A DNA stretch of 64,000 bases from Rhizophagus irregularis (GCF_026210795.1 NC_089431.1:4960001-5024000), one strand, 5' to 3'; counted from the first letter of the stretch, positions 1 through 13,000 are shown. Notes: generated from the sequence alone by a model not told the origin. A program made the numbers and translations.

Positions 1-279
1 TAAAAATAATACCTTGAACGTACACTGCGTTCAAATGCACCCTATCACATGATTTATTGTATTTTAAATTTGATTGGCTGATCAGTGTTATCGTTTATTT
101 ATTCATCAAATAATCTTATTCATTATTTAATTTTTTGAAATGAAAAGGGTTTTTAAAGTTTTTTTTTTGAAACAGTTAATAAACTGATATAACTATATAA
201 GTCTTATTGTTTTCTATTACCTTTTTCTGTTGTTAAAATTTATTAATTGTTTCCAGGAGTCCATTTCATCTCCAGGTGG

Positions 280-1560
280 TGTTCCTATAAAACCATCAAA
301 AGAATGTTAGGAAACATTCTTGAACAAAATTAGTAAAAGAAAACAAAAAATCTTTTGTCTCCAAGAGTCTCTGGGAGGTATTCCTATAAAAAAAATTATT
401 CAAAAAACGTTAGGAAACGTCCTTAAACAAAATTAGCAAAAGAAAATGAAAAACCTTTTGTCTCCAAGAGTCTCTGGGAGGTATTCCTATAAAAAAATTA
501 TTAAAAGAACATTAGAACATTCTTGAATGAAATTAACAAAAGAAATGAAAAGAAATTTACTTTTCGTCTCCAAAAGTCTCCAGGAGACATTTCTATAAAA
601 AAAAATCATTGAAAGAATATTGGAAACATTCTTAAACGGAATTAACAAAAGAGACGAAAAAATAAAACTTATCTTTCATCTAGGGGATGTTCCTACAAAA
701 AAAATTATTGAAAGAATGTTAGGAACGTCCTTGAATGAAATTAACAAAAGAAACTTACTTTTCGTCTCCAAGAGTTACCAGGGCGTTCCTATAAAAAAAA
801 TTGTTGAAAGAACATTAGAAACATTCTTAAATGGAATTAACAAAAGAGACGAAAAAAGGAAACTTATCTTTCATCTAGGAGATGTTCCTACAAAAAAAAT
901 TATTGAAAGAATGTTAGGAACGTCCTTGAATGAAATTAACAAAAGAAATAAAAAGAAACTTACTTTTTGTCTCCAAGAGCATTTCTATAAAAAAAAATTG
1001 TTGAAAGAACATTAGAAACATTCTTAAATGGAATTAACAAAAGAGACGAAAAAAGAAAACTTATTTTTCATCTAGGGGACGTTCCTACAAAAAAAATTAT
1101 TGAAAGAATGTTAGGAACGTCCTTGAATGAAATTAACAAAAGAAACAAAAAGAAACTTACTTTTCGCCTCCAATAGTCACCAGGGGCGTTCCTATAAAAA
1201 AAAATTATTCAAAGAATGTTAGGAAATGTTCTTAAATGAAATTAATAAAAGAAACAAAAAAGAAAATTTACCTTTCATCTCCAAGAGTCACCAGGAGGTG
1301 TTCCTATAAAAAAAAATTATTGAAGAATGTTAGGAATGTTCTTAAACGAAATTAACAAATATAAATGAAAAAGAATTTTACCTTTTGTCTTTAAGAGTCT
1401 CCAGGGAGTGTTCCTATAAAAAAAAAATTACGAAAGAATGTTAGGAACGTTGTTCTTGAACGAAATGAATGGGAAAAAAAATCGAAAAAAACACACCTTT
1501 TATTTTTAGGGGTCCATTTTGTCTTCAGGGTATTCCTACAAAAAAAGAGTAATTAAAAAA
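280..1560. repeat. Tandem array, about 13 units of 95-125 bp
   Basis: A unit containing GTTCCTATAAAAAAA, then ATTATTGAAAGAATGTTAGG, then a stretch ending in AACAAAAGAAA, recurs at a spacing of about 95-125 bp. The TTCCTATAAA-type core is seen near 282, 380, 484, 590, 690, 788, 884, 983, 1081, 1189, 1301, 1405 and 1528. Copies differ by point changes and small indels. A 131-codon open frame at 620-1015 is only the repeat read through and has no recognisable domain. Imperfect inverted sequence flanks the array (29-52 against about 1620-1654, sharing GGGTGCA and CA-x-GTGA), so the whole could be the inside of a decayed transposon. Confidence 0.85.
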
Positions 1561-1680
1561 CGTTCCTAAACAAAGTAAAAATAAAAAATAGATTGATTAT
1601 CACCAATAAAATTTTAAAATCATGTCACGTGAGTGGGTGCAGGTGCATTCAAATTTTAAACCCTTTTATCTATTATTTAA

Positions 1681-2573
1681 AAAAAAATGGGTCATATTTA
1701 GATTAGTCATTAAAAATTGTTTATTTATCCATATTATTGATTTATTATCTGTTTAAATTTTTGGATCGGTAAATCAATATCATGAATACCGATCATTACC
1801 ATTTATTTATATCATCATTTTATCATTAGTACTATGAATGCCGATCATTTTATTATATAATAAATCATTAAATCGTACTATGATTTGAAATTATCGTAGC
1901 TTTATTATCAAATTACCAAAAAAAAATATTTTAAAAAAGCTATTATAAAATTAAAATTATCTATAATATTATAATTTCGTATGATTTTACAATTTTATTT
2001 GTAATCTGTAATAAAATTAGTAGACACACATAATAATATAAAATATATTTTTGATCTCTGTTTCATATGATATATCATATATTATATATTAATTTTTTCA
2101 TTATATAGCATATATTAAAGTAAGTTAAATTAATATCATAAATACATAAATACTGTTCATCTATATAATTAAAAAAATTCTGTAACATTTAGATTATCTT
2201 GTATAAATAATTTGAATTGTGTAATGGGTGGTCCGTCTGCTCCTGAAATATTTGATCTATATTATTATAGTTAAAATTCATTAATCAGTAAATTATAGCA
2301 TTAATACAAATTGCTAATCATTGCTATTTTATTACTGAAATTAAAAAAAAATTAAATTAGCCCATTTATTGATTACAAATACTTATTATAACTATGTACT
2401 CTTTTCATAAGCAGATATTTACTAATTACTCTAATGCACTATAATTATATAATTCTAAATATAATTTATATCATTCTACTAATCAAAAAACTGTAACCAT
2501 TTTTAATTTACTTAGTATTACATTATAATACCAAATTGTTCTCGGCCTATTTAAACAAACTCATTAGTCCCAG
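1681..2573. other. A/T-rich noncoding stretch
   Basis: No open frame with recognisable protein similarity and no long repeat was seen. The stretch may be the body of a Helitron-like element ending at 2597, but no 5' terminus could be identified. Confidence 0.6.
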
Positions 2574-2597
2574 TGCGAAGCAACGGGTAACTGCTAG
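2569..2597 (+). mobile_element. Possible Helitron 3' terminus
   Basis: The sequence CCCAGTGCGAAGCAACGGG can form an imperfect hairpin around a GAA loop. It is followed a few bases later by CTAG and then T. Helitrons end with a short GC-rich hairpin a few bases before CTRR and insert between A and T. The stem has two mismatches and no matching 5' end was found, so this is a candidate only. Confidence 0.42.
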
Positions 2598-3032
2598 TAT
2601 ATAATTAGTAGTACTGTTAGGCGCAGATGAATCATGCATTACACAATTTAAAGATGATTTATACAGGCTAATCTAAACGTTAGAAGATCGACATGTATTT
2701 TTTTATTATATTATATAGATTATTATGAAAAATTCTTACATTTTATTTTCATTGTACAGTAAATATTTTACTCTTTTAATAAGCAACATGTAGAAAAAAA
2801 AATTCAAGCTCTTAAAATAACAATATTCGATCATGAATCTGTAATATTATCATAAATATGACCTTAATAATAATGCTAAAAGACTAACTTTGAATTTAAA
2901 CCATATTTATATGATTTTGGAGTAAATTCTTCAAATTATTTTTCGTTTAATTATTTCATTGCTTCAAAGGATCAATTCTTTTCCAAAATATTCGTCCTAG
3001 TTTATTTTATGACAAATCAAAATAAAATTAAT

Positions 3033-3071
<39 letters not shown>

Positions 3072-3308
3072 ACAATAGTAATTACAATGTTTATAATGTT
3101 TATTCAAACTACAAGTTTATTTATTATTGAAAGTTCTTTTAAAAATAAAAAAAATAAATAGTAAATTATTTAAATTACATACTAAGAAATTTGCAAAAGT
3201 TATTTTGCTACTCTAGTCTTAGTGTTTAAATAATTGAATATGTATAAATATTGATTTAAATTTAATTCATAATATAAAAAAAAAGTTTGTAAAAATAATA
3301 ATAAATTT
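2598..3308. other. Noncoding stretch with an (AT)n microsatellite
   Basis: A pure AT dinucleotide run lies at about 3035-3068. The rest is A/T-rich with no gene signal seen. Confidence 0.7.
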
Positions 3309-5831
3309 TTAGGATGTCCTAATTTTTTTAGATACATCACCTGTAATTTCTAATTCATTTTGCTTTTCATCATCATCTATAAAGCAAAATAAAATTATAA
3401 ATTATTATTTTTCGCTATTACTATAAAATACTAAAAAAAAAAATAATATACCATTTACATCCAAACTATGCTTTTTTGTTTGTTGCTCAATTCCTTTTTT
3501 ATGATCATCTTGTATAACTGAAAAAAAGTTTATTTTATTAAAATAACCTTAATTAAATAACATTATAATTAGATTAATATGATTCACTTACTATAATTTG
3601 AATTAATTTCTAATTTGTCAAATATTTTAAAATTTAATTTAATAAAAGTAAGTTAATTTATTTTAAAGTAATATCAAATTTAATAATGAGCATTTACCTT
3701 TATGTTCACTTGATTCAATATTAACATTTTTCTCATTACTTAAATTATTAAAATCATCAACTAAAAATAAAAAAAAATAAATAAATAAACTTAAAATTAA
3801 TTACATATTAATTTAAAGCTAAGAATACCTATCATTATTAGGAATGTTCAAACTATAAGGTTTACTATGGAATGCTATAAAATTATCACATATATATATT
3901 TAGAATAAAATTAAATGTTAAATATTAATAAATTATTGTACTTTACTAAAAATGGCCAATTTTTTGAAATGATTTTGTAATAATTTTAAAATACTACAAA
4001 AATACATTTAATACATCAAAATGTTTTTATTATATTTTTGCTATTATTTTGTGATTGTATTGTATCTAGGTCTATAAAAATAACTCAAAATAATATCACA
4101 ATAATTTTTTAATGTTTTTGTTATTATTTTATTATTATAATATAATTAACTTTGATATTATTTTAATATTTTAATCTCAAAAATACCTTAAATATATCTT
4201 GATATATTTTAAAAATTTTACAAAATAATTGCACAATTGTTTTGAAAGCCATTGTATCTAGGTCTATAAAAATATTTCAAAAAATTGGCCATTTTTAGTA
4301 AAGTATATACCTTCTTGTTCTTCTATTTTGTAATTTTATTTAATTGAAAAATATGAATGTTAATATACTGTATGATTATATATAATATTATAATATATTC
4401 AAATGATACTACTACCTTCTGTTGCATTTTTTGGTTCAGGTAAATTTTCAAATTGATAAATTTTACTATTATAATTTATGTTCGTTGGATGTTGATCGGA
4501 AATTATTTGTTTTTGGCTATCATCTTGATAGTTTTGAAATTTTAATAATAACTTATGTACTTCTTTTCTTAATGTACAAATATTAGGTCTCTTTGTTGAA
4601 TCAGCATCCCAACATTGTTCCATTAATTTTTTATATTCTAAAGGAGTTTCTGGTACTATTTTTGGTCTCATTCCGTTTATTATTTTCATTGCAAGGTCAT
4701 AATTATGCTCATAATTAATAAAGGGTAGTTGTCCAGATGAAATTTCCCACATAAGTATACCAATACTATAAATATCAGATGCATAAGTGGGTTTTTTTCC
4801 AGTAATTACTTCTGGTTCTATATAAGGAAGATTTCCATATACACCATTTAGTGGTTTATCGACAGGTCCACAAAATCCAAGATCACTAATATAGAAACCT
4901 TGGGTAATTTTACCATTATGCAATATATTATTTCCGGAATGCAAATCTCTATGAATTACATTTTCATTATGAATGCTGTAAATCCATCTATTATTTCATA
5001 AGCAATTTGTATCCTATCTTTCAATATAATATTATTATAATATTGCTTTAGATATGTTTTTAAATCCATATCCATTTTATCCATTACAAGCATATAATTT
5101 CTGCTTGATGGATTTTTCGTTAAGCCATGACATTGTGCTACATCCGACCATTTGTTATTTATAGTTAAATGAGCTTTGCTCTAAAAAAATTATATAAAAA
5201 TCGTCAACAAATTTCAAAAATAATGAAACAAAATATTTTAATTACGTACCTCTTCAAACCAACTTTCATTAGTACTTTTGACATTCTCTAACTCTTTAAG
5301 TATTACATATTGGTCTCCATATCTTGTTAATTGATTTTCTTCAGAATCCCATTCATAATATCCTCCATCTATCCATTCTGCTGAGTAAATTTCAGAACAA
5401 CCACCTTTAGTTAAATATTTAACATTTTGTAAATCATCATATGGAATCCATTCAATTATTCTTTGCGGTTGAAATGTTTCCATTTGACATTTTAAATTAT
5501 CAATTTCATTATTTCCAGATGTCCAGTTTGAAAAATTTTCTTTTAAATAATTTCGAACACAATGTTCACAATATAATGTTCCTAAACATTCATCTAGACA
5601 ATTTTCACAAATTCTTTTTTTTCCTTTATTATCTATAATTTTATAAATTCCATATAATTCATTTAACATTTTTATTATTTCTGATTTTTCATCTTTTGTA
5701 AGAGATTTATCAGCAAGAGCAATTTTTTTTCTAGATTCATATTGTTTATCCAAATCATTTATAGTGAGATCTAATAATGTATATGCTTTATTAACAGCAG
5801 CCCAAACAAAATCTTCTCGTATATCATTCAT
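3309..5831 (-). pseudogene. TKL-like protein kinase, seven exons, one-base frameshift
   Basis: Exons read 5250-5831, 4416-5180, 4311-4322, 3698-3760, 3592-3609, 3452-3517 and 3309-3376. The ATG is at 5831; the open frame extends further upstream but this is the first Met that starts the conserved part. The N-terminal region has four cysteines in CxxC pairs, then WTSGNNEID, then the kinase domain: a glycine-loop-like GGCSEIYSAEW, the lysine in VILKELE, catalytic HRDLHSGN, DLG in place of DFG, and EPE in place of APE. The C-terminal lobe continues to KRPNICTLRKEV. The tail is assembled from short exons that all begin and end in phase 1, which supports the model. The reading frame slips by one missing T near 4981, just before the catalytic loop, so the gene is inactive or the base is a sequence error. 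Function (Ser/Thr or Tyr kinase signalling) is inferred from the fold. Confidence 0.8.
3941..4303. mobile_element. Tc1/mariner-type MITE in a kinase intron
   Basis: The ends are perfect or near-perfect inverted repeats of about 30 bp: CTTTACTAAAAATGGCC from the left, and its reverse complement ending at 4303. TA flanks each side (3939-3940, 4304-4305), as expected of a TA target duplication. A shorter internal repeat around TATCTAGGTCTATAAAAAT occurs twice. No protein is encoded. It sits in the intron between the 12-nt exon at 4311 and the exon at 3698. Confidence 0.75.
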
Positions 5832-5881
5832 ATTTTTTAATTTTGTAAAAAAAAAAAGTCTTGAAATTTTGAAAGTGAGAC

Positions 5882-5990
5882 AGTAGTACAGTTTCACAGA
5901 TTTGTTGTGCAAATATATCGATATGTTATGCATAAGTAGTACAGTTTCGCGGATTTGTTATGCAAATGTATGTTTGTATGTTGTGCATAA
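5882..5990. repeat. Two-copy tandem repeat of about 54 bp upstream of the kinase
   Basis: AGTAGTACAGTTTC followed by ATTTGTT-x-TGCAAAT and ending GTGCATAA/ATGCATAA occurs twice in a row, just 5' of the kinase start at 5831. It could be promoter sequence but there is no direct sign of function. Confidence 0.7.
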
Positions 5991-6189
5991 ATTTCACCTG
6001 TGCAACCCGTACAACAGAAATAACACATGATCAACAATAAAATAAGGGCGTGAATTATAAGGCAATATCATTTTTCTCTAGTAAAAAACATGTGTTTGGA
6101 CGATCTACAATCACGTTGCAATTTAGTAATTTTACAGAGAACTAAAATAGCGGAATTTAAAAATTAATTGCAAATTATGTCCAAACTGA

Positions 6190-7450
6190 TAAAGAAGATC
6201 TCTTCTCTTCTGGAGTAAAGCGAAACTGGGTCTCACTCACTCCCACGACCGATGGTCTACTTAACTTGGGTATTTTCTCACCAGTAAGGTCTAATCGCGT
6301 GCCCCACCTTTCTAACAGCTAGTTCATCTGTTTCAGGTCTGGTTAAATCGAAAACAATAAACTCACGTTCTCTTATTAAATATTTTTTTATAATTTTCAT
6401 TGATCCTCCACATACTGTACTGATGTACAATTCTAGAAATATCTCTACCACCATTGAATAAACATAAATCCCTATAAAAAATAAGTGTCCGGAAATTGTC
6501 CAGAAATTGTCCGGAAAATTTGTCTAAATAATTGTCCGGAAAATGTCCAGAAAATGCCAGGTACCATGTCCGGAAATTGTTCCGAAAACACACTCGTTTC
6601 CGGACACTCATTTTGTCCAGAATTCGTCCGGAAATTGACCTGAAATATTTTTTCATAAAATTTGGCACAAAAAGATGATCAACAGGTGACCATCATTATA
6701 ATTGCTTTTAACTTAAAGTTTTATATCATAGATATATAGTATTTTTGCCTGCTCAGCAAATTTAATTAGTATGACAAAGAAGGTTATGAATGTCAGTCTT
6801 GTGCTTTTTGCATTTTTTTACAAAATTAATTTATCCTTTTTTGGAAGTAGCGTCCAGAATTTGTCCAGAATTTTTTCATGTCCGGAATTTGTCCAGCTCA
6901 AATTATCTGAATTTTTACTATGTCCGGAATTTGTCCAGGTTTATCTGTCCGGAATTTGTCCAAAATTTTATACTGGACAAATTCTGGATATATTCTGGAC
7001 AAAGTCCGGATATGTCAAAATTTTAGGTATCAAATTTGTAGCAAAAAATAGACATTTTCCGGACAATTTCTGGACATGCCAGATTTATTCTGGACAATTT
7101 CCGGACATTTTCGTAGACATTTTCTGGACATTTATTTTTTATAGGGAATGTGTTGCATTTTTAAAAATACCTTTGGTACACACTGATATTTTTGCGTAAC
7201 ATAAATTGGTGTAATATTGTTATGACGTCCACTTAAAAAGAACAGGATTATTTGTCTCTGTACAGATGGAGGATCGGAACAAAGATCTTCAAAGATAACC
7301 ACTATTCCTTTTACATCCTCATAGTACGGAGTAAATGTTTTATTAGGAATATAATTATTAAGTTTGTATGAAATATAATTGAATATCTTTTTTTCAAGCA
7401 ATCATTTCGGTTCATTTGGATGGTGACCAACTATTATAACGTTATTTCAT
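6190..7450 (-). pseudogene. A32/FtsK-HerA-like packaging ATPase remnant
   Basis: On the minus strand 7146-7400 encodes a hydrophobic strand ending in ED (VVIFED, Walker-B-like) followed by a segment with GRHNN and IYVTQKYQ. After the inserted MITE (6470-7146) the minus strand continues with LCLFNGGRDISRI and later FIVFDLTRPETDELA. This order fits the A32-type DNA-packaging ATPases of large DNA viruses and Maverick/Polinton elements, copies of which are common in mycorrhizal fungal genomes. The copy is dead: an in-frame TGA near 7405, a one-base loss in the A-run near 7164, the MITE, and further frame changes near 6410 and 6320. No capsid or polymerase gene is nearby. The family call is from motif recognition and is moderately sure. 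Confidence 0.55.
6470..7146. mobile_element. 677-bp MITE, CCCTATAA family, copy A
   Basis: Ends are CCCTATAAAAAATAAGTG and, inverted, CCCTATAAAAAATAAATG. AAT flanks both sides (6467-6469, 7147-7149), a 3-bp target duplication. The body is packed with variants of TGTCCGGAA and its reverse complement TTCCGGACA, dozens of copies, likely transposase-binding or structural repeats. Open frames inside it are by-products of these repeats. Copy B at 25056-25732 has the same length and differs by only scattered bases, which suggests recent movement. Confidence 0.85.
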
Positions 7451-8999
7451 CTCACATATATTCTTTTATTTTAAATATAAACTCGGAATTGTATAATAAT
7501 TTTACGCTATACAATCAATATTCAAAGGAATATTTAATATTATCCGGTATCACGTTATTTTTTTATAATTAAAAATGGTTAAAATTCGTGTATCAGGCAA
7601 TATTCCAATCACGGGATACCGGATAAATCACTTATTCGGCACTTCGTGCCGAATAACTATTAAGTATTGATTTGTTACTATAATTAAAAGTAATTAAATT
7701 GATTTAGTTTAGGAGAAGGCGGATTAGTTTAAACTTAGAAATTTATATAACGTATTATATACTATTGAATCTTGTTTAATTATAAATTTATTCAAAAGTC
7801 TGCCGAAATCTGCCGAAAGGAGTAGTACATATGATATAATATCTCTCAAAACTGGAAATTATCTTTGGGCTTAGATTTATAAACATTATTATGTATTGAT
7901 ATAGTACAATAGTTTATCAACTCTATTGTTTTTCAACCATATGATTAATAATCACAATTCATCAACAACGACAACGAATAATTATGTAATCCTTTTTCAA
8001 TATACTGTATATTAAACTTTTACCCGCAAATGAAGTATAACATATAAAATCTCACAAAATCTAATACTGTAATAATAAAACTAAATCAAAAAATTGAAAT
8101 GTACAGATTGTAAATAATAAACTAATTACAAAATAAGGCTAAGCAAAATGGCACAAGTTCTAATAATAAATAATTTAATAAATTGTATGATTTATTTTGA
8201 ATAATTTTAGGTACAATGGTACAATATATATTTGCAGTTAAAATATTTGAAATTTAAGTATATCTTTAAAATATTATCATAAATTATTATTTAATTTCAT
8301 ATTGCTATTATTCTCTTAATAATATTATATAATTTTAATTATCTTAAAAACTTTTCTCATAATTTTATCAATATTTATTTATTGCTCTGCCATCATACCA
8401 AATAAATATAAAATCCATAGTTATAATTACAGCCCCAAAAAATCTTAGCCATGTTCATAGCCTCAAATCATACTCATAAATTACTATTTACTATATAATC
8501 ATAGCCTCAAAATAATATTCACAAAAATTACAGCCTTAAGACCATAGCCATAATCATAGCCACAACAAAATTACAATCTAAAACTATAGTATATAAAGCA
8601 ACAAACTATTGTACAGAACACAGCCACAAAACTTTTGATAATATAAACAATCTGTTTTTAATTAAAATTATCATATTTTGCTTCATTATTTTTCTAAAAG
8701 TCAAAATTCATTTCACCAAACAACATATATAATGGAAAATGAATTTTAGTCTAAGAATATGAATTTTACTTTTTTAACATTTATTATATTATTATCCACT
8801 CTTTTTTTGAAGCAAAGTAAAAAAAAATCTGTAGTTATCAATTTCTATCTTTCAATTTTAAAGAAAATGTGCTAGACAAATCATTCTAATGCTAGCAGAA
8901 ACTCAAAATTAAAGATCATAAGGTGACCTGAAACTGCCAGTTGTGACAATAATAATTAATAGAATTCATTTTATTGAGTATTTCTAAAAAAAGTATATT
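7451..8999. other. Noncoding stretch with a perfect hairpin and CATAGCC-type repeats
   Basis: A perfect inverted repeat with 11-bp arms and a TTC loop lies at 7632-7656 (TTATTCGGCAC then its complement). From about 8415 to 8640 short variants of CATAGCC / CATAATCATAGCC recur irregularly. No gene was recognised. Confidence 0.6.
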
Positions 9000-11900
9000 A
9001 TATTGATGGTAAAATTGGAGATGTATTTGATAGTGCTTGATACAAAATTCTATCACAAAAGGTTATATTCAGAATGTCCAGGACAAAAAATTCCTATAAT
9101 ATAAACATGTTGCTTCAATTTTAACAAGTCACTTTCAGACTATTTGATGCATTTTTAATTTCCTACATCACAGTTTCTAAAAAATATAAATGGGTAAAAC
9201 TAACCAACTGGCAGAAAAAGTTCTTTTATTATTTGCAGATTTAGAAAAAGAACTAAACATTAAATTTAATGTTGAATTTGTTGAATTAAAGGAGTTATAT
9301 AAATAATGTATAACACAACTTATTACTCTATATATAAACTTTAGTTTACAATTATTCGATAGAAAAATGTTTTTAATCATGCTAAGCATGATGGCCAAAG
9401 CTATCAAACCAAACAATTTGTTGAGAAAGATTTTTAGATGGATTCATGTTTAATTAGAGCATATTCAAATCAAATTATAATAAAGGATCATTTATTCTTA
9501 TTACCTAGACAAAGGTATCATACAAGGTGAAATTATTGTTATTAATTGAATACAGATTAACTCATTTATTCATATATAACTATTGCTCTGTTGAAATAGT
9601 AGTATACTAGTTTCTAAATGAATTGCAGAATAAACAAAAAAAATAAGATGAATAAAATTTTGACGTAAAGAATCACAATAGAAAATAATAAACTGCCATT
9701 AATATTTAACAAATTGAATAATTAATACTCCTTAAGATATCTATTATGTTACAGAAATATTACTTCAACTTAAAAATCAAAATACTCTATATAATAATCC
9801 AATTAAGACATATTTTAACCTTTATGCTTCTCCTCCTTCTACTTCTGAACATTATCAACTTATTGCTGAAAATGAAATTCTGCTAAATGAAGTTCCATCA
9901 TAAAAAAGATGACATAATTCAGCAACTTAAAAATGAGAGAACCAATGAATATCTTGCATTGTGTCAACAATTATTATCTTTAAAAGAAATTGTAATAGAT
10001 TGCGGAATGAAAGGAATTCCGCATCAATGATGAGCTGATGGAATGGTGGCTTTACATCTTAAATTGCTTTTATATTATAAAATTCATGTTAAGTACCACT
10101 TACAGGCCAATCACTCAATAATATTATGACAGATAATGTCACAAAACGATATTAAATTACCAATATGCTTTTTCATTATATATCAGTTTACATATTGCTG
10201 ATAGAATAATGGCAATTTCCAATGAAAAGAATATGTGGAATTCTACTTCTACTCAATTACATACTTATGCAAATCTTTGGAAAGATCTTGCCTTATATGA
10301 ACAAAATATAATTTAAACAACATTAATCAATTAAATCCAGTTAAAAATAATGATTTAGGTTAATAACAAAGGTAGAATTATTAAACCTTCAATTTTGATA
10401 TCTTAAAAGAAATTGCTTGATTTTAAAATGCATATTATAGTAAACGTAATTATTGTCTCATTAATAGTACCTTTTCAAATTAGTGGATATTTGTTTAACC
10501 TTAGCATTTGGAGTTATAATGATAATGATGTTGGAAGAAAGATAAAACCAACTCATTCAGAACGATTTTTGATTGACAATGGAAAAGCAAAAATGTTTAC
10601 TAATTAATTACTTATTAAATACTAAACTCCTTAATATTATGATTCGCAATACAAAAGAAATGATAGACAGTTATGAAGGGAAAAATTAAAATAGTATTAT
10701 TCATATTAGTTGTTAGTAACTTTCTATAATTCTATTAATCAGCTTTAATATGCCAATTCCTGATTCTGATTTGAAATTCTGAATGCACCCCATATTATCA
10801 TATTTATCTTTCTCCTATTCATCTTGGCTGTTTATTAGATAGAACTCCAAATAGTAATGCTCATTCAAATTATTGTCACTTAACTATTATTAATTATTAC
10901 TGAAATTATTATTATTCCTATACCAAAGTTAAAATCTTTAACACCAAACTGATGAATACATGATCCATTATGTTACTTGATAGTACAGTTAGTAAAGCAT
11001 TAACAATTGATGGTTAACATGTAATTTGAAAGAATATAATGTTTATTAACCAATGATTAAATATATTATAGACTTTCATAATGTTTTAGAAGGAATAGAT
11101 CAAGGTGAAATCACCTTTCCAGAGTAAAAATTTTCATCAACAAGATAAAATCAATAAATTGGAAGAGGGTGTTTAGTGCTATATACTTTCCTCATGTCAA
11201 CAATTATCTATTGATATGATTAATTTGATGAAATATTACATATCCAATTAAAAATCAATGTGAAACTTGAAAGTGAGCCAGCTAAAAATAGAGAATTTTT
11301 GATTGGACTGAGCCAAAAATTATGCAGTAGAGGGGTATGTGCAACCAAGGATATCTCTCCAAAAATATCATAAAAATATTCATTTGAATGATGGATAATT
11401 TTAAACTTGATCAACTTGAAAGCATACACTGCTTGTATTTGCTTTCAGATGTTAATTGATCAAATAAAAATTATAAGATCATATAACCCTTTACATATTA
11501 TTTAAAGGCTTCTTCTGTTTCCCAAAGGTAAATATTTATTTTAATACCATTAGAATAATGAAGACAAGATGAATTATCTCAAATCATTCTTAGCTAACCA
11601 AAAAAAAGCAATATAGCAAAGGAGTATTGTCTATTTTTTTTGTATGGATATCTCATAGGATTATATATAGAGAGACTTTCACATATTCAAATTTCTAAAA
11701 TTTTGGAAATATCTGAAGAAATTTTAGAACTTGAAGGCAAAAAGTCAATTATAAAAAAAAGTAAGCACTTTTACATCATCTGACAGAGATTTAAATAATT
11801 ATATATTTTTAAAATGATTTTATCAGCACAAGATAATAATATTAAGATCTGAGAATTACATTTTTATTTTATACTCAACATCATTACATAAACATATCTG

Positions 11901-13000
11901 TTTTACTGAAAAGTAAAAAAAGAATAATAAGCCGAGTAACAAGATTAGAAAATTGATTTTGCACTTATAAGGACTAAAGAAGTGACAAAAAAGAGAGTTT
12001 CAAAACTATCTCAAAGCTGTGCAAGTAGCCTTTAAACTGATATATATACATTTACTTTTAATATTCATTATATAGAACTCATTTCATTGTAATTGTAAGT
12101 CTACCTTCAATCATCAAAAAAATGAGATTGAGTTGCACATGGAAGGGGAGGAGATTATAATTAGCAGAAAACATAAAGAACTCAATTTCGATGGAGATAT
12201 TTTAAAAAAATTAATACCGGTCAGCAATTTTGAGTATATTTATTTAGAATAAGGAGTATGATAATCTTAACTAATTATACAACCTATTTTTTGCATCTCT
12301 TTAATTATAGCTTTATAATTATTTTAGGAAATGTTTCTTAAAGATAATTGATCTTTACTATAGTAGTTATAATTAATAATTGGCTGTCAAGAGTTATTGA
12401 AAATATCTGTCAACCAATCTAAAACAATTAAAAATTCTTCACACACAATTATTGATACTTTAACACTTCCACTTTGAGGTAAACACCATAATTTTTTCTT
12501 TTGGATGCATTGACACTGTATTAGATTACTGATACTGTAGTTAGTAATTAACAAATCAAAGATTGGTTTCAGTTAAAAACTATTGACCTGAAAAACTATT
12601 ATTGGAAATTAATATTTAATAATTATTTAAAGCATATCTATTAATTGCGTTTGAAAATTATAAAGATGGAAAATTGTATTTTTATAACTTCAAATTATAA
12701 TAAATATATACTAGGATAGTTTATATATAAATGCTTACAAATATTAGTAGTTTAATCTGAAACTTGTTAAAAAGTGAGTTTCATTTATTAAGTGACTCTA
12801 TATTTAATCTGGAATCTGGACTACCTTTATTATTTAGTTTAAATGAATTTAAATAGATTCTATTCAAACTTAGAAAATGATTTATAAAAGTTAAGTCAAG
12901 ATGTTGAAGAATTGGGCAATAAATTATCTATGAACTAAAGTTAAAAAAAAGTGAATTTCTAAGAAGTCTATTAGTTTAATGAAAGATTTATTAAATAATA
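9000..13000. other. Gene-free stretch with decayed coding traces
   Basis: Short stop-interrupted runs with protein-like composition occur on the plus strand, for example about 9810-10030 (reads NLYASPPSTSEHYQLIAENE and similar) and about 10780-10880 (reads HLGCLLDRTPNSNAHSNYC). None can be joined into a gene by eye and no family was recognised. It looks like old transposon or gene debris. Confidence 0.45.

Noticed and set aside
620-1015. 131-codon open frame on the plus strand
   Set aside because: It is the tandem repeat read in frame; the same peptide repeats and there is no gene context.
3825-3850. An extra tail exon in the kinase gene (AATAATGATAG before GTATTC)
   Set aside because: No convincing acceptor or reading phase; the phase-1 chain is complete without it.
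6405-6425. TACAGTA in the ATPase relic as another excision footprint
   Set aside because: Removing CAGTA does not restore the expected frame by itself and there is no paralogue in the window to compare.
6771-7199. Open frames inside the 677-bp MITE (also 25357-25779)
   Set aside because: The peptides are made of the repeated TGTCCGGAA motif and are present only because the repeat lacks stops in that frame.
9177-11429. Several 60-80-codon frames in the 9-11.5 kb region
   Set aside because: No domains, no start context, and composition no different from surrounding noncoding sequence.
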